Below are positions 23,045 through 33,520 of a DNA stretch of 64,000 nt, piece by piece (position 1 is the first letter of the stretch; every line of letters starts with the position of its first letter). The notes beneath the pieces were generated by a model, which worked only from the letters and a program-made list of their open reading frames with translations, had not been told where the DNA came from and ran no database searches. The stretch lies in contig JANJXV010000151.1 in assembly GCA_024803745.1 (NCBI GenBank), forward strand, positions 2,170,001-2,234,000, read 5' to 3'. The translations under genes were made by a program, and so were the position numbers. The DNA comes from Megascapheus bottae (Eukaryota > Chordata > Mammalia > Rodentia > Geomyidae).

Positions 23045-23395
23045 AATGGAAGTCATCATGCTGGCTCACAATTTAATTTCAGCTACTTAGGATGCTCAGG
23101 GTTTAGGATCACAGGTCAAAGCCAACCAGGGCCCTACAGTGTGTGAGATCAAACTCTGTGAACATACAATGACTGTAAGAGGAATCTCACTGCCTGGGAA
23201 TGTAGCCTAATGGTAGAGTGCTCACCTAGAATGCATGAAGACCTAGGTTCTATTCACCGGTACCGCATACTCAGAATAAAAGCTAGAAGTGGCGCTGTGT
23301 CTCAAGAGGCAGAGCACTCACCTTGGGCAAGCGAGTCCAATGAAAATGTCTAGGCCCTGAGTCCAAGCCGTAGGACTGGCAAAAAGAAAAAAAAA
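23045..23395 (+). mobile_element. Two plus-sense SINEs
   Basis: A diverged 7SL-like arm (about 23,050-23,160) is followed by a good ID dimer (about 23,190-23,390) with GCTAGAAGTGGCGCTGTG at the arm junction and an A-rich tail. Confidence 0.82.
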
Positions 23396-23489
23396 AGATC
23401 AATCTTACTTAAGTAACAAGGAATGTACCCTATATTTATACAGACTGAAAAATTCATTAAGAAATTAGAAAATATGTATAAAGTGCATA

Positions 23490-24025
23490 ATTTCTTTGGT
23501 GTGTTGGCACTGGGTCTTCAACTGAGTGCTTCAGCTCTATCCCTGACCATTTCTGCTCAAGGCTAGCACTGTACCAATGCAGCCTCAAATCAACTATCTT
23601 CAATTGAGATATAAGCGATGAATATTTCAGGGTGCTTCATGAAAAACATTTTTATAAATTGAAACTTTCAACACAGTCTTATTTTAGTATGAATGTTGAG
23701 ATGGGAAGAGACAGAAAAAGTGAAATGTTTCCTGATCCCCATAGAGAAGAGACTCAGCAGAACCACTGTGGTCTGCAGGCTTCTTTGTGAGTTTTGTTTG
23801 CTTGTTTGATTTTTGTCAATTGTGGGGCTTGAACTCTGGGCCTGGGCACTGTCCCTGAGCTCTTCAGCTCAAGGCTAGTGCTTTAATCTGTGAGCCACAG
23901 TGCTACTTCTGGTTTTTCTGGCAGTTAACTGGGTACTTTGGCTGGCTTTAAACTTTGATTCTCAGATCTTAGCCTCCTGAGTAGCTAAGATTATAGGTGT
24001 GAGGTACCATCACCAGGCTGCTGCT
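23490..24025 (-). mobile_element. Minus-sense SINEs
   Basis: A partial ID arm lies at about 23,500-23,600. A well-preserved ID+7SL element lies at about 23,812-24,020, ending in GAGTAGCTAAGATTATAGG. Confidence 0.85.
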
Positions 24026-24375
24026 CTGTTACTATGCAGGTTCTGGATCAAGAACTTCAAGTTCTTACTTCAATTTTTTTCTTCTCTTGCCTGATACTCT
24101 CCATTTCAACGAAGCCCCAGTTCCTGGTCTTTGTTGGGTAATGAGAGATATTATGGTTTTCTAATATTCAGAGCAACGATTATAAAACCCAGCATTTTAC
24201 TTACTTGAATAAATTAAGAGACAGGACCTAGTGAGATGGAAAACAAATTTTTTTTCAAGTTCCTATCCTGTTCTAATGCATAAGTCTGGCTATTTTGCTT
24301 ACACACAAATATGTATTTTACCACTTTCTACTCTATTTTTGCTTAGCTTAAAACCACCACTGCCATTTCATAGAT
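24026..24375. other. Unique non-coding sequence
   Basis: Nothing recognisable on either strand. Confidence 0.4.
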
Positions 24376-24379
24376 TTTG

Positions 24380-24920
24380 TTGTTGTTGTTTGTGGTGCTT
24401 GAACTCTGTGCCTGGGCTGTTCCTCAGATCTTCAGTTCAATGCCAGTGCTCTACTACTTTTGATTTGGCCAGTCCTGGGCTTGAACTCAGGGACTGAGCA
24501 CTGTCCTTATATTTTCTCAAGGCTAGGGCTCTACCACTTCAGCCTCAGCACCACTTCCAGCATTTTTCTATGAATGTGATATTGAGGAATTGAACCCAGG
24601 TCTTCGTGCATGCTAGGCAAGCACTCTACCACTAGGCCAAACTCCCAGCCCAAAATTTTTCATCATTACTATTAGCTATCTTCTTTTTTTATTATTGATT
24701 CGTCATGGTGCTTGGACTTTGGGCCTGGACTGTCCCTGACCTCTTCAGCTCAAGGCTAGCGCTCTTCCTCTACAGCTCCATTTTTGGTTTCTGGTAGTTA
24801 ATTGGTGATGTAAGTCTCACAAACATATGTGTCCAGGCTGGCTTTGGGCTTTGAACCAAGATCCTCCAATCTCAGCTTCCATAGTAGGTAGAATTACACG
24901 CTTCAGCCAGCAGTGCCTAA
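24380..24920 (-). mobile_element. Minus-sense SINE cluster
   Basis: Three pieces: a truncated ID arm (about 24,390-24,455), a full ID dimer (about 24,465-24,655) ending in AGGCAAGCACTCTACCAC, and an ID+7SL element (about 24,695-24,915). Confidence 0.82.
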
Positions 24921-24929
24921 CTGTTTGAT

Positions 24930-25032
24930 GTCTCTGTCTCTGTCTCTCTGTCTCTGTCTGTCTCTGTCGGTCTGCCTCTCTCTCTCTCTCTCTCTATGTG
25001 TCTCTCTCTCTCTGTCTCTCTGTGTCTCTGTG

Positions 25033-25064
<32 letters not shown>

Positions 25065-25075
25065 GCTCTCTCTCG
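24930..25075. repeat. (TCTG/TC)n microsatellite
   Basis: Mixed TCTCTG, TGTCTC and TC units over about 145 bases between two SINEs; probably an expanded SINE tail. Ser/Leu/Cys-rich frames over it are repeat artefacts. Confidence 0.95.
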
Positions 25076-25780
25076 GTTGTAAGACTTTAATTGTGCACCT
25101 GGGCAGTGTCCCTGGGCTCTTCAGCTCAAGGCTACAACCTTAAACACCTTGAGCCACAGTGTCACTTCTGGTTTTCTGGTGCTTAAGTGGAAGTAACAGT
25201 TTCATGGACTTTAGTGTCTGGCCTGGCTTTGAACTGTGATCCTCAGAACCCAACCTTCTGAGATCATTTCCAGCTTTTTTTTTTGGTGTAAGTGGTACAG
25301 AGTAATTGAACACAGGGCTTTGTGCATACTAGGCAAGCAAACTACCACTAGTGTGCACTCCAGCCTTAGATAAGGGCTTTCTTTTTCTTTTTCTTTTTTT
25401 CACTCATGGGGCTTGAACTCTGGGCCTGGATGTTTACCTTAAGCTCTTCAGCTCAAGGCAAGAGCTCTACCACTTGAGGCTCATTGTCATTTTGAATTTT
25501 CTGGATTATTTGGAAATAAGATTCTCACAGATTTTTATGCCTGGGCCGTCTTTGAACCTCGATCCTCCAGGGTAGCTAGGATTACCAGGGTGAGCCACCA
25601 GTCACGGGCATTAAATTATTATTTTTTGCATGTCCTATGGCTTCAACTCATGGCCAGAGCACTGTCTTAGGGCTTGCTCAAGGATAGCACTTTACTTCAG
25701 CCAGCCAACTCCCGGTCCAAATAGGCCACTCTTGAAGCTAGAATTACAGAGATCTGCCATAATACTGGCATGTCGTTATC
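25076..25780 (-). mobile_element. Minus-sense SINE cluster
   Basis: At least three elements: ID+7SL with an inserted ID arm (about 25,080-25,365), ID+7SL (about 25,400-25,615) and a partial ID arm (about 25,630-25,710). The orientation is uniform, continuing the block from 23.5 kb. Confidence 0.78.
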
Positions 25781-25864
25781 TAAGTATATAATTTTTCTTC
25801 TATTTTTGATGGCTTTTCCTTAGTGTACCTATTTCCTACATATTTTATGGAAAACTTCCTTCCC

Positions 25865-26065
25865 ACTGGGGCCATAAGTTAAGCCTAGTGGAAGAGTTCT
25901 TGCCGAGCATGAATGAAGACCCAAGTTCAATTCCTCAGCACAGCATAGATAAAAAAAGATAAAAGTGGTGCTGTGGCACATGTGATAGAACTTGCGCCTT
26001 AAGAATAAACAAAAACAAAAACAAAGATCGTGCTCAGGTCCTGAGTCTAAGCCCAGTACTGGCAA
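25865..26065 (+). mobile_element. ID-type dimeric SINE
   Basis: Plus-sense dimer with GGTGCTGTGG at the arm junction and an A-rich tail. Confidence 0.82.
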
Positions 26066-26545
26066 AAAAAAATTCTGCCCAAAGTAGACATTTAAACACA
26101 TTGTACTTTTCAAAAAATTTGTTGTCATGGTGATATACAAAGAGATTGCTGTTACATATGTAATGAGTACATTTCTTGTAAAAACTGTTACCCCCTTCCC
26201 CCTTTTCTTTTTCCCTTCCCCCCAAGTCATAAATTTCATTTACAACAAATATGTATGTATTTTCATTCCTGAAAAAATAGTTTAAAATGTGTTCAAATAA
26301 ATGATGTAGGTTGATATATTTATCAAAATGGATTACTTGAACTCTAAAATAAACATTCTAAGTAATTTTTCTCATAAAATTGTAGTAATGCTATAAAAAT
26401 AATAAAAAAGGAATTTTAGTTATTAATTTCTTATGTTTTACCTTGAACATTATTACACTAAGCATACTGTTTATGCTATTAATACAGACAGCATGAAATA
26501 TGATTATGTAAAAAAATTAAATGATTAAAAATAGTAAGGTTGGGG
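26066..26545. other. Dispersed repeat, then AT-rich sequence
   Basis: Bases 26,090-26,230 resemble 19,525-19,745. The rest, to 26,545, is very AT-rich with no recognisable feature. Confidence 0.5.
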
Positions 26546-26850
26546 GCCAGTAGTTTGGCTTGGTGGCACACACTCTGGACTGGCAAAAAAAAGTAGGGTT
26601 AGATAAAACAGATTTATTTCCAAATGTGTGGAAAATGGTATGATTTCTTGTTTCGCTAGTCCTGGGGCTTGAACTGAGGGACCAGGAACTGTCCTTGGCC
26701 ACATTTGTTCAAGGGTGGCACTCTGACACCTGAGCCACAGTGCCCCATCTGCTTTTTCTGTGTATGCAGTGCCGAGGAATTGAATCAAGGTCTTCTTGTA
26801 TACTAGGCGAGCACTCTACAACTAGGCCACATTCAAAGCCAAAGTAGATT
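26546..26850 (-). mobile_element. ID-type dimeric SINE
   Basis: The main minus-sense dimer lies at about 26,650-26,848 with GCACTCTACAACTAGGCCAC. A fragment of another, plus-sense arm precedes it at about 26,545-26,590. Confidence 0.75.
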
Positions 26851-26949
26851 TTTGATGCTATTGTGGAGTTTTAATTTTCTTAAATATTTGTACAAAGCAC
26901 AATGGATATATAAACAGACTTGAACTCACAGAACAGAGTCCCACATAAT

Positions 26950-27790
26950 ATTACAGTTACTCTGGCACTTCTCCCGATTGACAAAACACATTTCCAGGCA
27001 TCTGCTCTGTCCTTAAGCTTTGGTAGCTGACTTGTCTTTCCATGGAGGCCTGGCCTGGATTCCTGGTGATTCCATGCATTTCATAGTTCCCTGTATATCC
27101 AGTAAGGTTGTCTTCTATGGGACCAGACCTGTCTGGTTTTTGGCCCACCCAGGACCTATGTGTCTGAGGTCTCACATTATAAGTGGAAAATAAAACAGAG
27201 TATAATAAGCACTGAAGAACTGCACACCATAATATTAACAATGAGAGTTTAATAGTTAGCAAAGTAAATACAATGAATACTTGACAAGAATCATGAGAGC
27301 AAGATAAAGAGATGTCTTTTTAGGAAGGGGACAGGGAAGCTCTAAATCCAGACTGGCCTCCAAGTTGCCTTCAGACAGTAATTCTCCTTCAGAGTCCTCA
27401 GAAGGGTCTCCTTCCTCATGAGAAACAGAATGTCCTTCCTGAGTTAAGAGGGGGATGGATTCTGGTTTGTCGAATGGAGATTGAGTCTCTTTCAGTGAGA
27501 TGGATGGGTCTGGATATTCTGTGAGGATGGATTCATTTTCCTCCAATGAATCCGGTATTGAGAGTACACTTGCTGCTTCCCATGAGGACATTTTCCATGA
27601 GCCCAGCGTGTGCCCCTTCAGCTTGCACAATAAGTGGAGTGTTACTCTGACTCAGATGGACTGACTCTGGGTGGAGTGTGAAAGGAAACGGAAGGAAATC
27701 TGGCTGCTCTTTTTCTTCCTCCATAGTATCTGCAGGTTCAACTGTGTCACACATGGGGTTCAGAGCAAAAGGTATATCCACAGGACTCTA
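26950..27790 (-). pseudogene. Probable 3' part of RalGDS-like pseudogene
   Basis: Three overlapping minus-strand frames (27,781-27,533, 27,630-27,256 and 27,262-26,957) read like one acidic, Pro/Ser/Glu-rich protein broken by frameshifts (EEEKEQPDFLPFP, PESIPLLTQEGHS, EEGDPSEDSEGELL). The position, downstream of RasGEF-N homology on the same strand, fits the variable linker that follows that domain in RalGDS proteins. No catalytic RasGEF (CDC25-like) domain is seen. The last frame starts with a hydrophobic stretch that probably has no meaning. The link to RalGDS here rests on position and composition, not on sequence similarity. Confidence 0.45.
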
Positions 27791-28239
27791 AACCTGTTTG
27801 GTAATTTCTACAGAAGGCCCATGGTTTCTGGAGTGCAGTGATGATTCTCAGTCTCCATCAATCACCAGCTCCATTGGTGGGTTTTTCATCCGGAGTTCAG
27901 GATAAGCTCTTCCACGATGACCCAAACCTAAGAATGGAAATAGGTACAGAGTGGACAGAGTGGACTCTGCAAGTTGAAGTGTCACTCAACTTCCATGAGG
28001 ATCTAATGGAGGAACCTGTAGAACTGTAGTTTCGACTGAACACTGAGGAGGTGTAGGGTCTTTCTAATGAGTGCTTATTCCCGAGTCCTTTCAGAGGACA
28101 GACATTACCTGGCTGACACCACCCATAAAGGGCATTTTGCCAAGCTCTGTAGACGTAAGGGCCAACCAATATCTAGACCACATGGGCTTCCTACTCACAG
28201 GCTCTGAGGCACCCACACCAGGACTTCTACTTTTTCTTG

Positions 28240-28544
28240 GTCTTACTGGTCGCACATTCCTCCAGCTGGTCAAAAAGTATGTGTTTAGAAGAGCAGGTCC
28301 AAAGCCGGCATGTGGAGCCTCATATAGAGCTTGAGTTGTGTCAGGGTGTGGCAGTTCTTGAACTCGTAGAAATCACTGGGGTAGAAGTCCATTCACATCG
28401 TATAGATGGAACACATGATGCTGTGGGCACATTCAGTACAAGGAAAGTGAGAGCCCTCTCTCTCCATCCTGAGCCTTTTACCAAAGCCGCTTTCTTGCAG
28501 GACTCTAATGCTGTGGCTGTCCTGCAGAGATGTGCACTTATGTG
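28240..28544 (-). pseudogene. RalGDS-like pseudogene, second RasGEF-N exon
   Basis: On the minus strand the acceptor CCCTCCTCCCAG lies just before 28,544. Further on, the frame SIMCSIYTM, stop, MDFYPSDFYEF, then TLTQLKLYMRLHMPALDLLF aligns without gaps to the RalGDS segment ending in LKQLVAYVQLNMPGSDLE. A stop (TAA) follows, and in another frame HILFDQLEE aligns to HLLLAQLE. So there are at least one nonsense mutation and one frameshift. The domain normally packs against the catalytic RasGEF domain of Ral exchange factors. The family assignment is from memory of RalGDS, not from a search. Confidence 0.75.
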
Positions 28545-28714
28545 CTGGGAGGAGGGTAAGAGACACTTGAGAACAGGATGACTTTTACACCCCACTTCCG
28601 GAAGCTTCTGAGAGAGGCCTCTATGCATGTGTCCAAAGTAAACGCACCTTAAATTAACTAAGTAAATGCTCTAAATAAATCAATAAGTGAATGCTCTAAA
28701 TAAAGAACTAAATG

Positions 28715-28965
28715 CTCATTCCTCTAATCTTAGCCACCCAGCAGGCTGAGCTCTGAAGATCACAGTGGAAAGCCAGTCTAGTCAGTAAAAGTCTAAAGGC
28801 ACTTGTCTTCAATTAGGCAGCAAAAAGCCAGAACTTGACCTATGACTCAAATGGTACAGTGCTAATTTTTGAACACCAAAGGAATGGTATTTAGACCTGG
28901 GTTCAGGTTCAAGTGGCAGCACTGGACCACACACCAAAATGTAAAGGCTTTCAGGTTCTAACAGG
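28715..28965 (+). mobile_element. SINE, 7SL + ID, diverged
   Basis: Plus-sense element in the intron of the RalGDS-like pseudogene: 7SL-like arm (CAGCAGGCTGAGCTCTGA), then an ID-like arm. Confidence 0.65.
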
Positions 28966-29370
28966 CAAAGCTATCACAATCCCTCCCTGATGGCTCAAAA
29001 GTGATTCAGCCCCCAGCTTTTCCTCTGACGCCAGTATTTCACAGGCCTCCGCCATTAGTACTGACACCTCATTTCTTACTGGGAAATGGGATTTCCTAGG
29101 ATGTCACCTAGGTGAGGGCTGCAGTTGGGAGCTACTTACTCATGCCTGAAATCCAACTTCTCAGTAAGCACACTGTTGAGACTCCAGTAGCTTGTGAGGG
29201 AAATGAAATGGCATGGTGTCCCAGTCATAATGAAGTAGTTTGTGCACTTGTATCATGCTTAGCTCCCCTGTGAACACCCCAGTGAACCAAACAGGCTCAG
29301 AGAGGATCCAAGTATTCCAAGGCTTGGCCAGGAGGGGTGAGCAAACCTGGGTTTGGGTGGGAACACTCAC

Positions 29371-29545
29371 TTTTTCAAGAGAATTTCCAGCAACTACTAC
29401 ATTGTCCTCCACTATTTGAAATTGTGCAGGAAGTTTCCCACGTAAAAGAGATCACCTTTCTGGTAGGCAGCGATCAGCTTTGTCAGCAGCATCTCCAACA
29501 GTCCTTCCTCCAGGATCCATAGGTTACAAGGCTCAATCAGAGTCT
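29371..29545 (-). pseudogene. RalGDS-like pseudogene, first RasGEF-N exon
   Basis: The minus-strand frame LIEPCNLWILEEGLLEMLL and TKLIAAYQKGDLFYVGNFLH aligns to the RalGDS RasGEF-N (REM) start: G.LE.L...L..A.Q..DL.YV..FL. The alignment continues without a gap through three in-frame TAG codons. The first is at 29,412-29,414. The next two are adjacent and sit exactly where RalGDS has Gln-Gln (TTQQVLDLLFKR against TM**LLEILLKK), as expected from CAG-to-TAG transitions. A good donor, GTGAGT, follows at 29,365-29,370. The exon is clearly dead but spliceable in form. Confidence 0.8.
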
Positions 29546-30314
29546 GAGCTGACTTACCATCACATTATGTTGGCAAAACAGTGGATATTTAAAACGTAGG
29601 AATGGGACCACACTTCACACTGAGGAAATGGAATAGAGTAGATTGGAAATGACACACTCTAATCTCAGTATAGTCACTTGAAAGTACACAAGAAGGTTGT
29701 AGTGTGTGGGCATGATGATGGGTTCAAATAGGTTTCCTCTCAATATACCTCATCTGAGTTGCCCTGGAGTTTCCTGGCTTTCTTCCTAGAGAAATGCCTG
29801 ATATACGGGAATTTTGGCTTGGCACTGGTCCAGAATCTACTTCTTCAAGTGAGAGATCCATATCTCTCATGCCTGAGATCCGAGCCTCCTGACCGTTGGC
29901 AACAGCACAGCAACATCTTTCTTCCTCCTGAGCCACAGGCCAAGGGAGCTGGCTTGAGCTGGTTGTCACATGCAGTGGCTTGGTTACCAGGGTTCCATAT
30001 TCTGTTCCATTGTGAGGTAGGTAGGGTCACCTTTCAAGGCCCAATGACCAAAGCTCCTTGCTCACACAAGACCTCATCAAAGACATACTGGAGGCTGAAT
30101 CTCCCTTCCCACCTCACATATGGATGTAGTAAACAGCACACCTTTTTGTTCAAATCCCAAGTCATTAACTAGGCGTAAGTGCTAGCCTGGTCTCAGGCTC
30201 AAGGAGCCTTTCTTAGGTAAGATCCAAACTTAACTGTCACTATTCCCCTTACCCTTCACAAGACATTTTGCTTCACAGTGCCTTCTCAGCTTGCATTTTG
30301 CCTCTTGCACATTT

Positions 30315-30505
30315 TTTTTGCTAGTCCTGGGACTTGACCTCAGAGCCTGACCATTGTTCTTAGGCTTTCTTTAGGCTATAGCTGTCCCACCAAGCCACAG
30401 CACCACTTCCAGCGTTTTCTATGTATATAGTACTCCAGAATCAAACCAGAGTCTTTTTGTGTGGTAGCCAAGCAGTCTACAAATAGATGAAACACCCAGG
30501 CCATC
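30315..30505 (-). mobile_element. ID-type dimeric SINE (inverted flank)
   Basis: Counterpart of the SINE at 13,088-13,290, in opposite orientation as expected for the inverted copy. Confidence 0.82.
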
Positions 30506-30734
30506 TTGCACATAGTATTCACTTCAATCTTCTAGGACGTTGTTAGGTTTCTGTATCCTAATCAATTTTTCTTCCTGATGAATATCTGTGCTGTCATCTG
30601 TAAAAATGCAAGTGGGAAAATCACAGAAGCATTGGTGACATAAAAAAAGTCTTACAGACATAGATAAGTGTTCATTCTTTGTAGGAGAAAGGATATTTTG
30701 ATATGATGTTGATGACTATTTATAAATACTTTAT

Positions 30735-30930
30735 CTGGGTTTAGAGTTTGGCCCAGTGGTAGAGTGCTTGCCTAGCATCCATGAAGATCTAGGTTTGAGT
30801 CCTTAATATCACACAGATATAAAAATCCATATGGCAATGCGGCTCAAGTGGCAGAGGGCTAGACTTGGGAAAAGCCAAGAGCAGTGCTCAGGCCCTGAGT
30901 TCAAGCCCCAGGAATGGCAGAAAAAACAAA
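30735..30930 (+). mobile_element. ID-type dimeric SINE (inverted flank)
   Basis: Counterpart of the SINE at 12,655-12,850. Its tail has expanded into an (AAAAG)n run at about 30,925-30,950. Confidence 0.82.
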
Positions 30931-31057
30931 AGAAAAGAAAAGAAAAGAAATGTGCTTTTTACAAGTTATTCACTCACAGCATTTGCCTCTGAATTCTTCG
31001 CTTCTGCATCTTGTGACTTATCCCTTTCCCTCAATGTAGACAAGAAAAACAGATTTT

Positions 31058-31995
31058 ATTACTTGCTATCCTGTTGTCCAATCTTTGCATATTAATTCAA
31101 AATACAATATTGCCTGAGATATTGTGTGTGTGCAGGTGTGTGTGTATCTGCCAATGTGTGCATGCACACATGTGTACAGGGTTTAGGGCTTACTCATAGG
31201 GCCTGTGTGATAACCCTCAGCATCTTTTCCTCAAAGGTATTGGTCTTTCACTTGTAGCTTATTATAGCTAATTGGAGTTGAGAGATTCACTCAATTTCTT
31301 GCCCTGTGCATTGGAACCCAGTGCTGGGTTCTCATATTGTTAATTGTAGCTATAGAGAAGCCTGAGGTCTGGGGATCCTCGTTAGAATCCAGCCCCTGAA
31401 AGAAAGTCACTGATAGAAATCTTTATCTTCAGTTAAGCACGAATAAATAAGGCAAAAGTGGAACTGTGGTTCAGTTCCTCTTGTACCAGCCATGAGAAAA
31501 TTAGTAATTGGCAGCACCTGGTCCCTGAGAGAAATCCTTAGCACTGGTTCAAAAAAAGAAAGAAAATAATGAAAAAAATTAAAACTTGCTGAGGAATCCA
31601 GAAGGATAAACGTGCCTGTGAATAATCTTGTCATTTCCGATTCCCTCAAGAGCTTAGGTCTCTACGTATTTTATCAAGTTTTTTTAAGATATTAACATAT
31701 TTTCTATCTTTCTTAAACAGAGATAGCTATCCACAAAACACAAACACAAACTCTCACACAGTATACCACCCACCCATAAGTGTCTGGCTATGTATATATG
31801 TATAGTCATATGTATTGATCTGTCTCTCTGTACTAATATATAAATGCATAAACATATATATTTAGACAAACCGGAAACATACATAGATAGGTCTCACGCG
31901 TTTCCAGATTTTGTGCAAGTCTTCTGAGTGCAACTTACCATTGTATTGTTTGCCAAGATAGAGTCCCTCTAACTTTTGGCCAGCTTCTTGTCCTT
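31058..31995. other. Non-coding sequence with decayed SINE arms
   Basis: Remnants of a minus-sense SINE (about 31,180-31,400) and a plus-sense one (about 31,400-31,560), a short GT-rich run near 31,120-31,145, and AT-rich sequence after 31,680. No gene is seen. Confidence 0.5.
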
Positions 31996-31997
31996 TG

Positions 31998-32205
31998 ATA
32001 CTTTTTTCTGCCAGTCCTGGGTTTTGAACGCTAGGCCTGGATGCTGTCACTGAGCTTGAGCTTCTTGCATTCAGTAGTTTATTGCAGATAAGAGTCTCAT
32101 GGAGTTTCTGTACTGGGCTGGCTTTGAATTGTGATCCTCAGATCTCAAACTCCTGAGTAGCTAGGATGACAGTCTTGAGCTACCAGTACCTGGTTCCTTT
32201 GCCTC
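31998..32205 (-). mobile_element. SINE, 7SL-like + ID-like
   Basis: Minus-sense element with an internal deletion in the ID arm. The 7SL arm is clear (CTCCTGAGTAGCTAGGATGA). It lies directly downstream of the GAB-type remnant on the same strand. Confidence 0.8.
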
Positions 32206-32254
32206 TTTTACCCTTTTTTTTGGCCCCACCACAGCCATGGTATCTACCTTCCTA

Positions 32255-32500
32255 TGTTCTCTCCAAATGCCCCCAGACAGGGGTCTGACAGATGCTTTCC
32301 ACCCACTTATTCATGTCCTCCTCTGTATTGGCTGACAGCTAAGACATGCACTCACTTGTCTGGATGCCAAACACAAAGCCATGTGATTGTTTCTCAGTCT
32401 GGAACATCCTATCAGATTTATAGCACCACAGAGGATCAGGTTGATGCTCCTCCAGGGCTTCTTAAATTGTTCTCATATTAATCCACAACACGTTTGTCAT
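32255..32500 (-). pseudogene. GAB-family PH-domain remnant
   Basis: The minus-strand frame GFVFGIQTSECMS, stop, [18 protein letters not shown] aligns without gaps to the C-terminal half of the GAB1/GAB2 PH domain ([27 protein letters not shown] region). One frame over and upstream, KKPWRSINLILC matches the KKPLRIINLNFC strand. GAB proteins are scaffold adaptors that bind membrane phosphoinositides through this domain. Here there is an internal stop, at least one frameshift near 32,440, and no further GAB sequence downstream before the SINE. No introns are apparent in the matched part. It is either a processed-pseudogene piece or a relic exon. The assignment is from memory, with no search possible. 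Confidence 0.72.
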
Positions 32501-33395
32501 CACTTGTCCAGCTAATTCATGGACTAAAGCAGCATTCCCTACAAACTTAGATCCCAATACCATGAGGACACTCAAGGGTGCATTAGGAGTGTGACCTGCA
32601 GGTGGATGTGAGCCTGTCTAAGTTGGAGGGGATTTCTCCACCACAGGAAATGGAATACAAATTTAGAATCTGCTTTCATGAGGTGACAATCTCTGGCAGA
32701 TGTTCTTATCAAATGTGGCACTGCCTACTTCCAGCTTAAAACATGGGTTGATGACCCAGCATAACAGAGAATGTATTCACCCCGGCCCAACACATAGGCT
32801 GGGACCCTGAACTTTCAGGTAGCATTTGGCTTTGAAGGTCATGAGATCTTAGTCTACAAATGATGAGCCCCCTCCCGTGAGGCATAGCAAACGGAGCCAA
32901 AGTGCAACCCAGTTAAGCACCAGATCAAGCTTCCCTTCTTCAGTAGGGTATGGTTTGAAAACTGTGCATAGCTTCTGTTTGAAGCCAGTCCAGAAAGGAA
33001 AGTCCATGAAACTCTCATTTCCAGTTAACTGCCAAGGGGGTGGGGGAAGTCACAGGCTGGGGGATGCACAGGATGATCCATGGGCCCTGTGCAGCTACTG
33101 GGTCACCCCCTTCTGCATCTCAGCCTTTGGCTTTGAGCTCTGTGATCGTCAAGATGTGCACAGTCTGTACTCTGGCTGGCAGAAGAAAGGACCCTGGGAA
33201 GACAATTGTAGACCCTTTGTGAGTGTAGGAAGGGGTAGGCTGGACACCCAGTCCAAGAGGAGCTAAAACTGGAGTCGAGGGGTGTGCAAGGAGTGGGTGT
33301 GAGGGTTGTGGGCAGTCACAGTCACGGCAGAGGTGGCTCTGTCTGTGGGGTGAGTGCCTCCCTGCAGGCACAGTACTGGACATATCAGAGATCCA
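32501..33395. other. Unassigned, more GC-rich sequence
   Basis: The plus strand has a 129-codon open frame (32,877-33,266) and the minus strand has fragments without long stops. Neither shows a domain I recognise. It may be part of the same relic as the GAB-type remnant, or chance. Confidence 0.3.
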
Positions 33396-33399
33396 CATG

Positions 33400-33520
33400 A
33401 AAAGGAAAAGCTGGAAATGGCACTATGGTTCAAATGGTAGAGCATCAACCTTGAGCAAAAGAGCTCAGGGACAGTACCCAGGACCTGAGTTCAAGCCTCA
33501 TAACTGTAAAAGAAAAAGAA
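33400..33520 (+). mobile_element. Partial ID-type SINE
   Basis: Only the second arm is present (GAGCTCAGGGACAGTACCCA) with an A-rich tail. Confidence 0.75.

Larger units (their letters stand above)
29690..31057. repeat. Inverted, L1-free copy of the array flank
   Basis: Reverse complement of the 12,546-13,918 flank over its whole length, including both SINEs and the short frames. It is more diverged than the other flanks, with its own indels. At its two ends it continues into sequence unrelated to L1, where all other copies pass into an L1 5' end (right side here, 31,057) or an L1 poly(A) end (left side here, 29,690). It therefore represents the state without L1 insertions. Confidence 0.9.

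Noticed and set aside
24913..25143. Ser/Leu/Cys-rich frame resembling a signal peptide
   Set aside because: Encoded by the TCTG/TC microsatellite and adjoining SINE.
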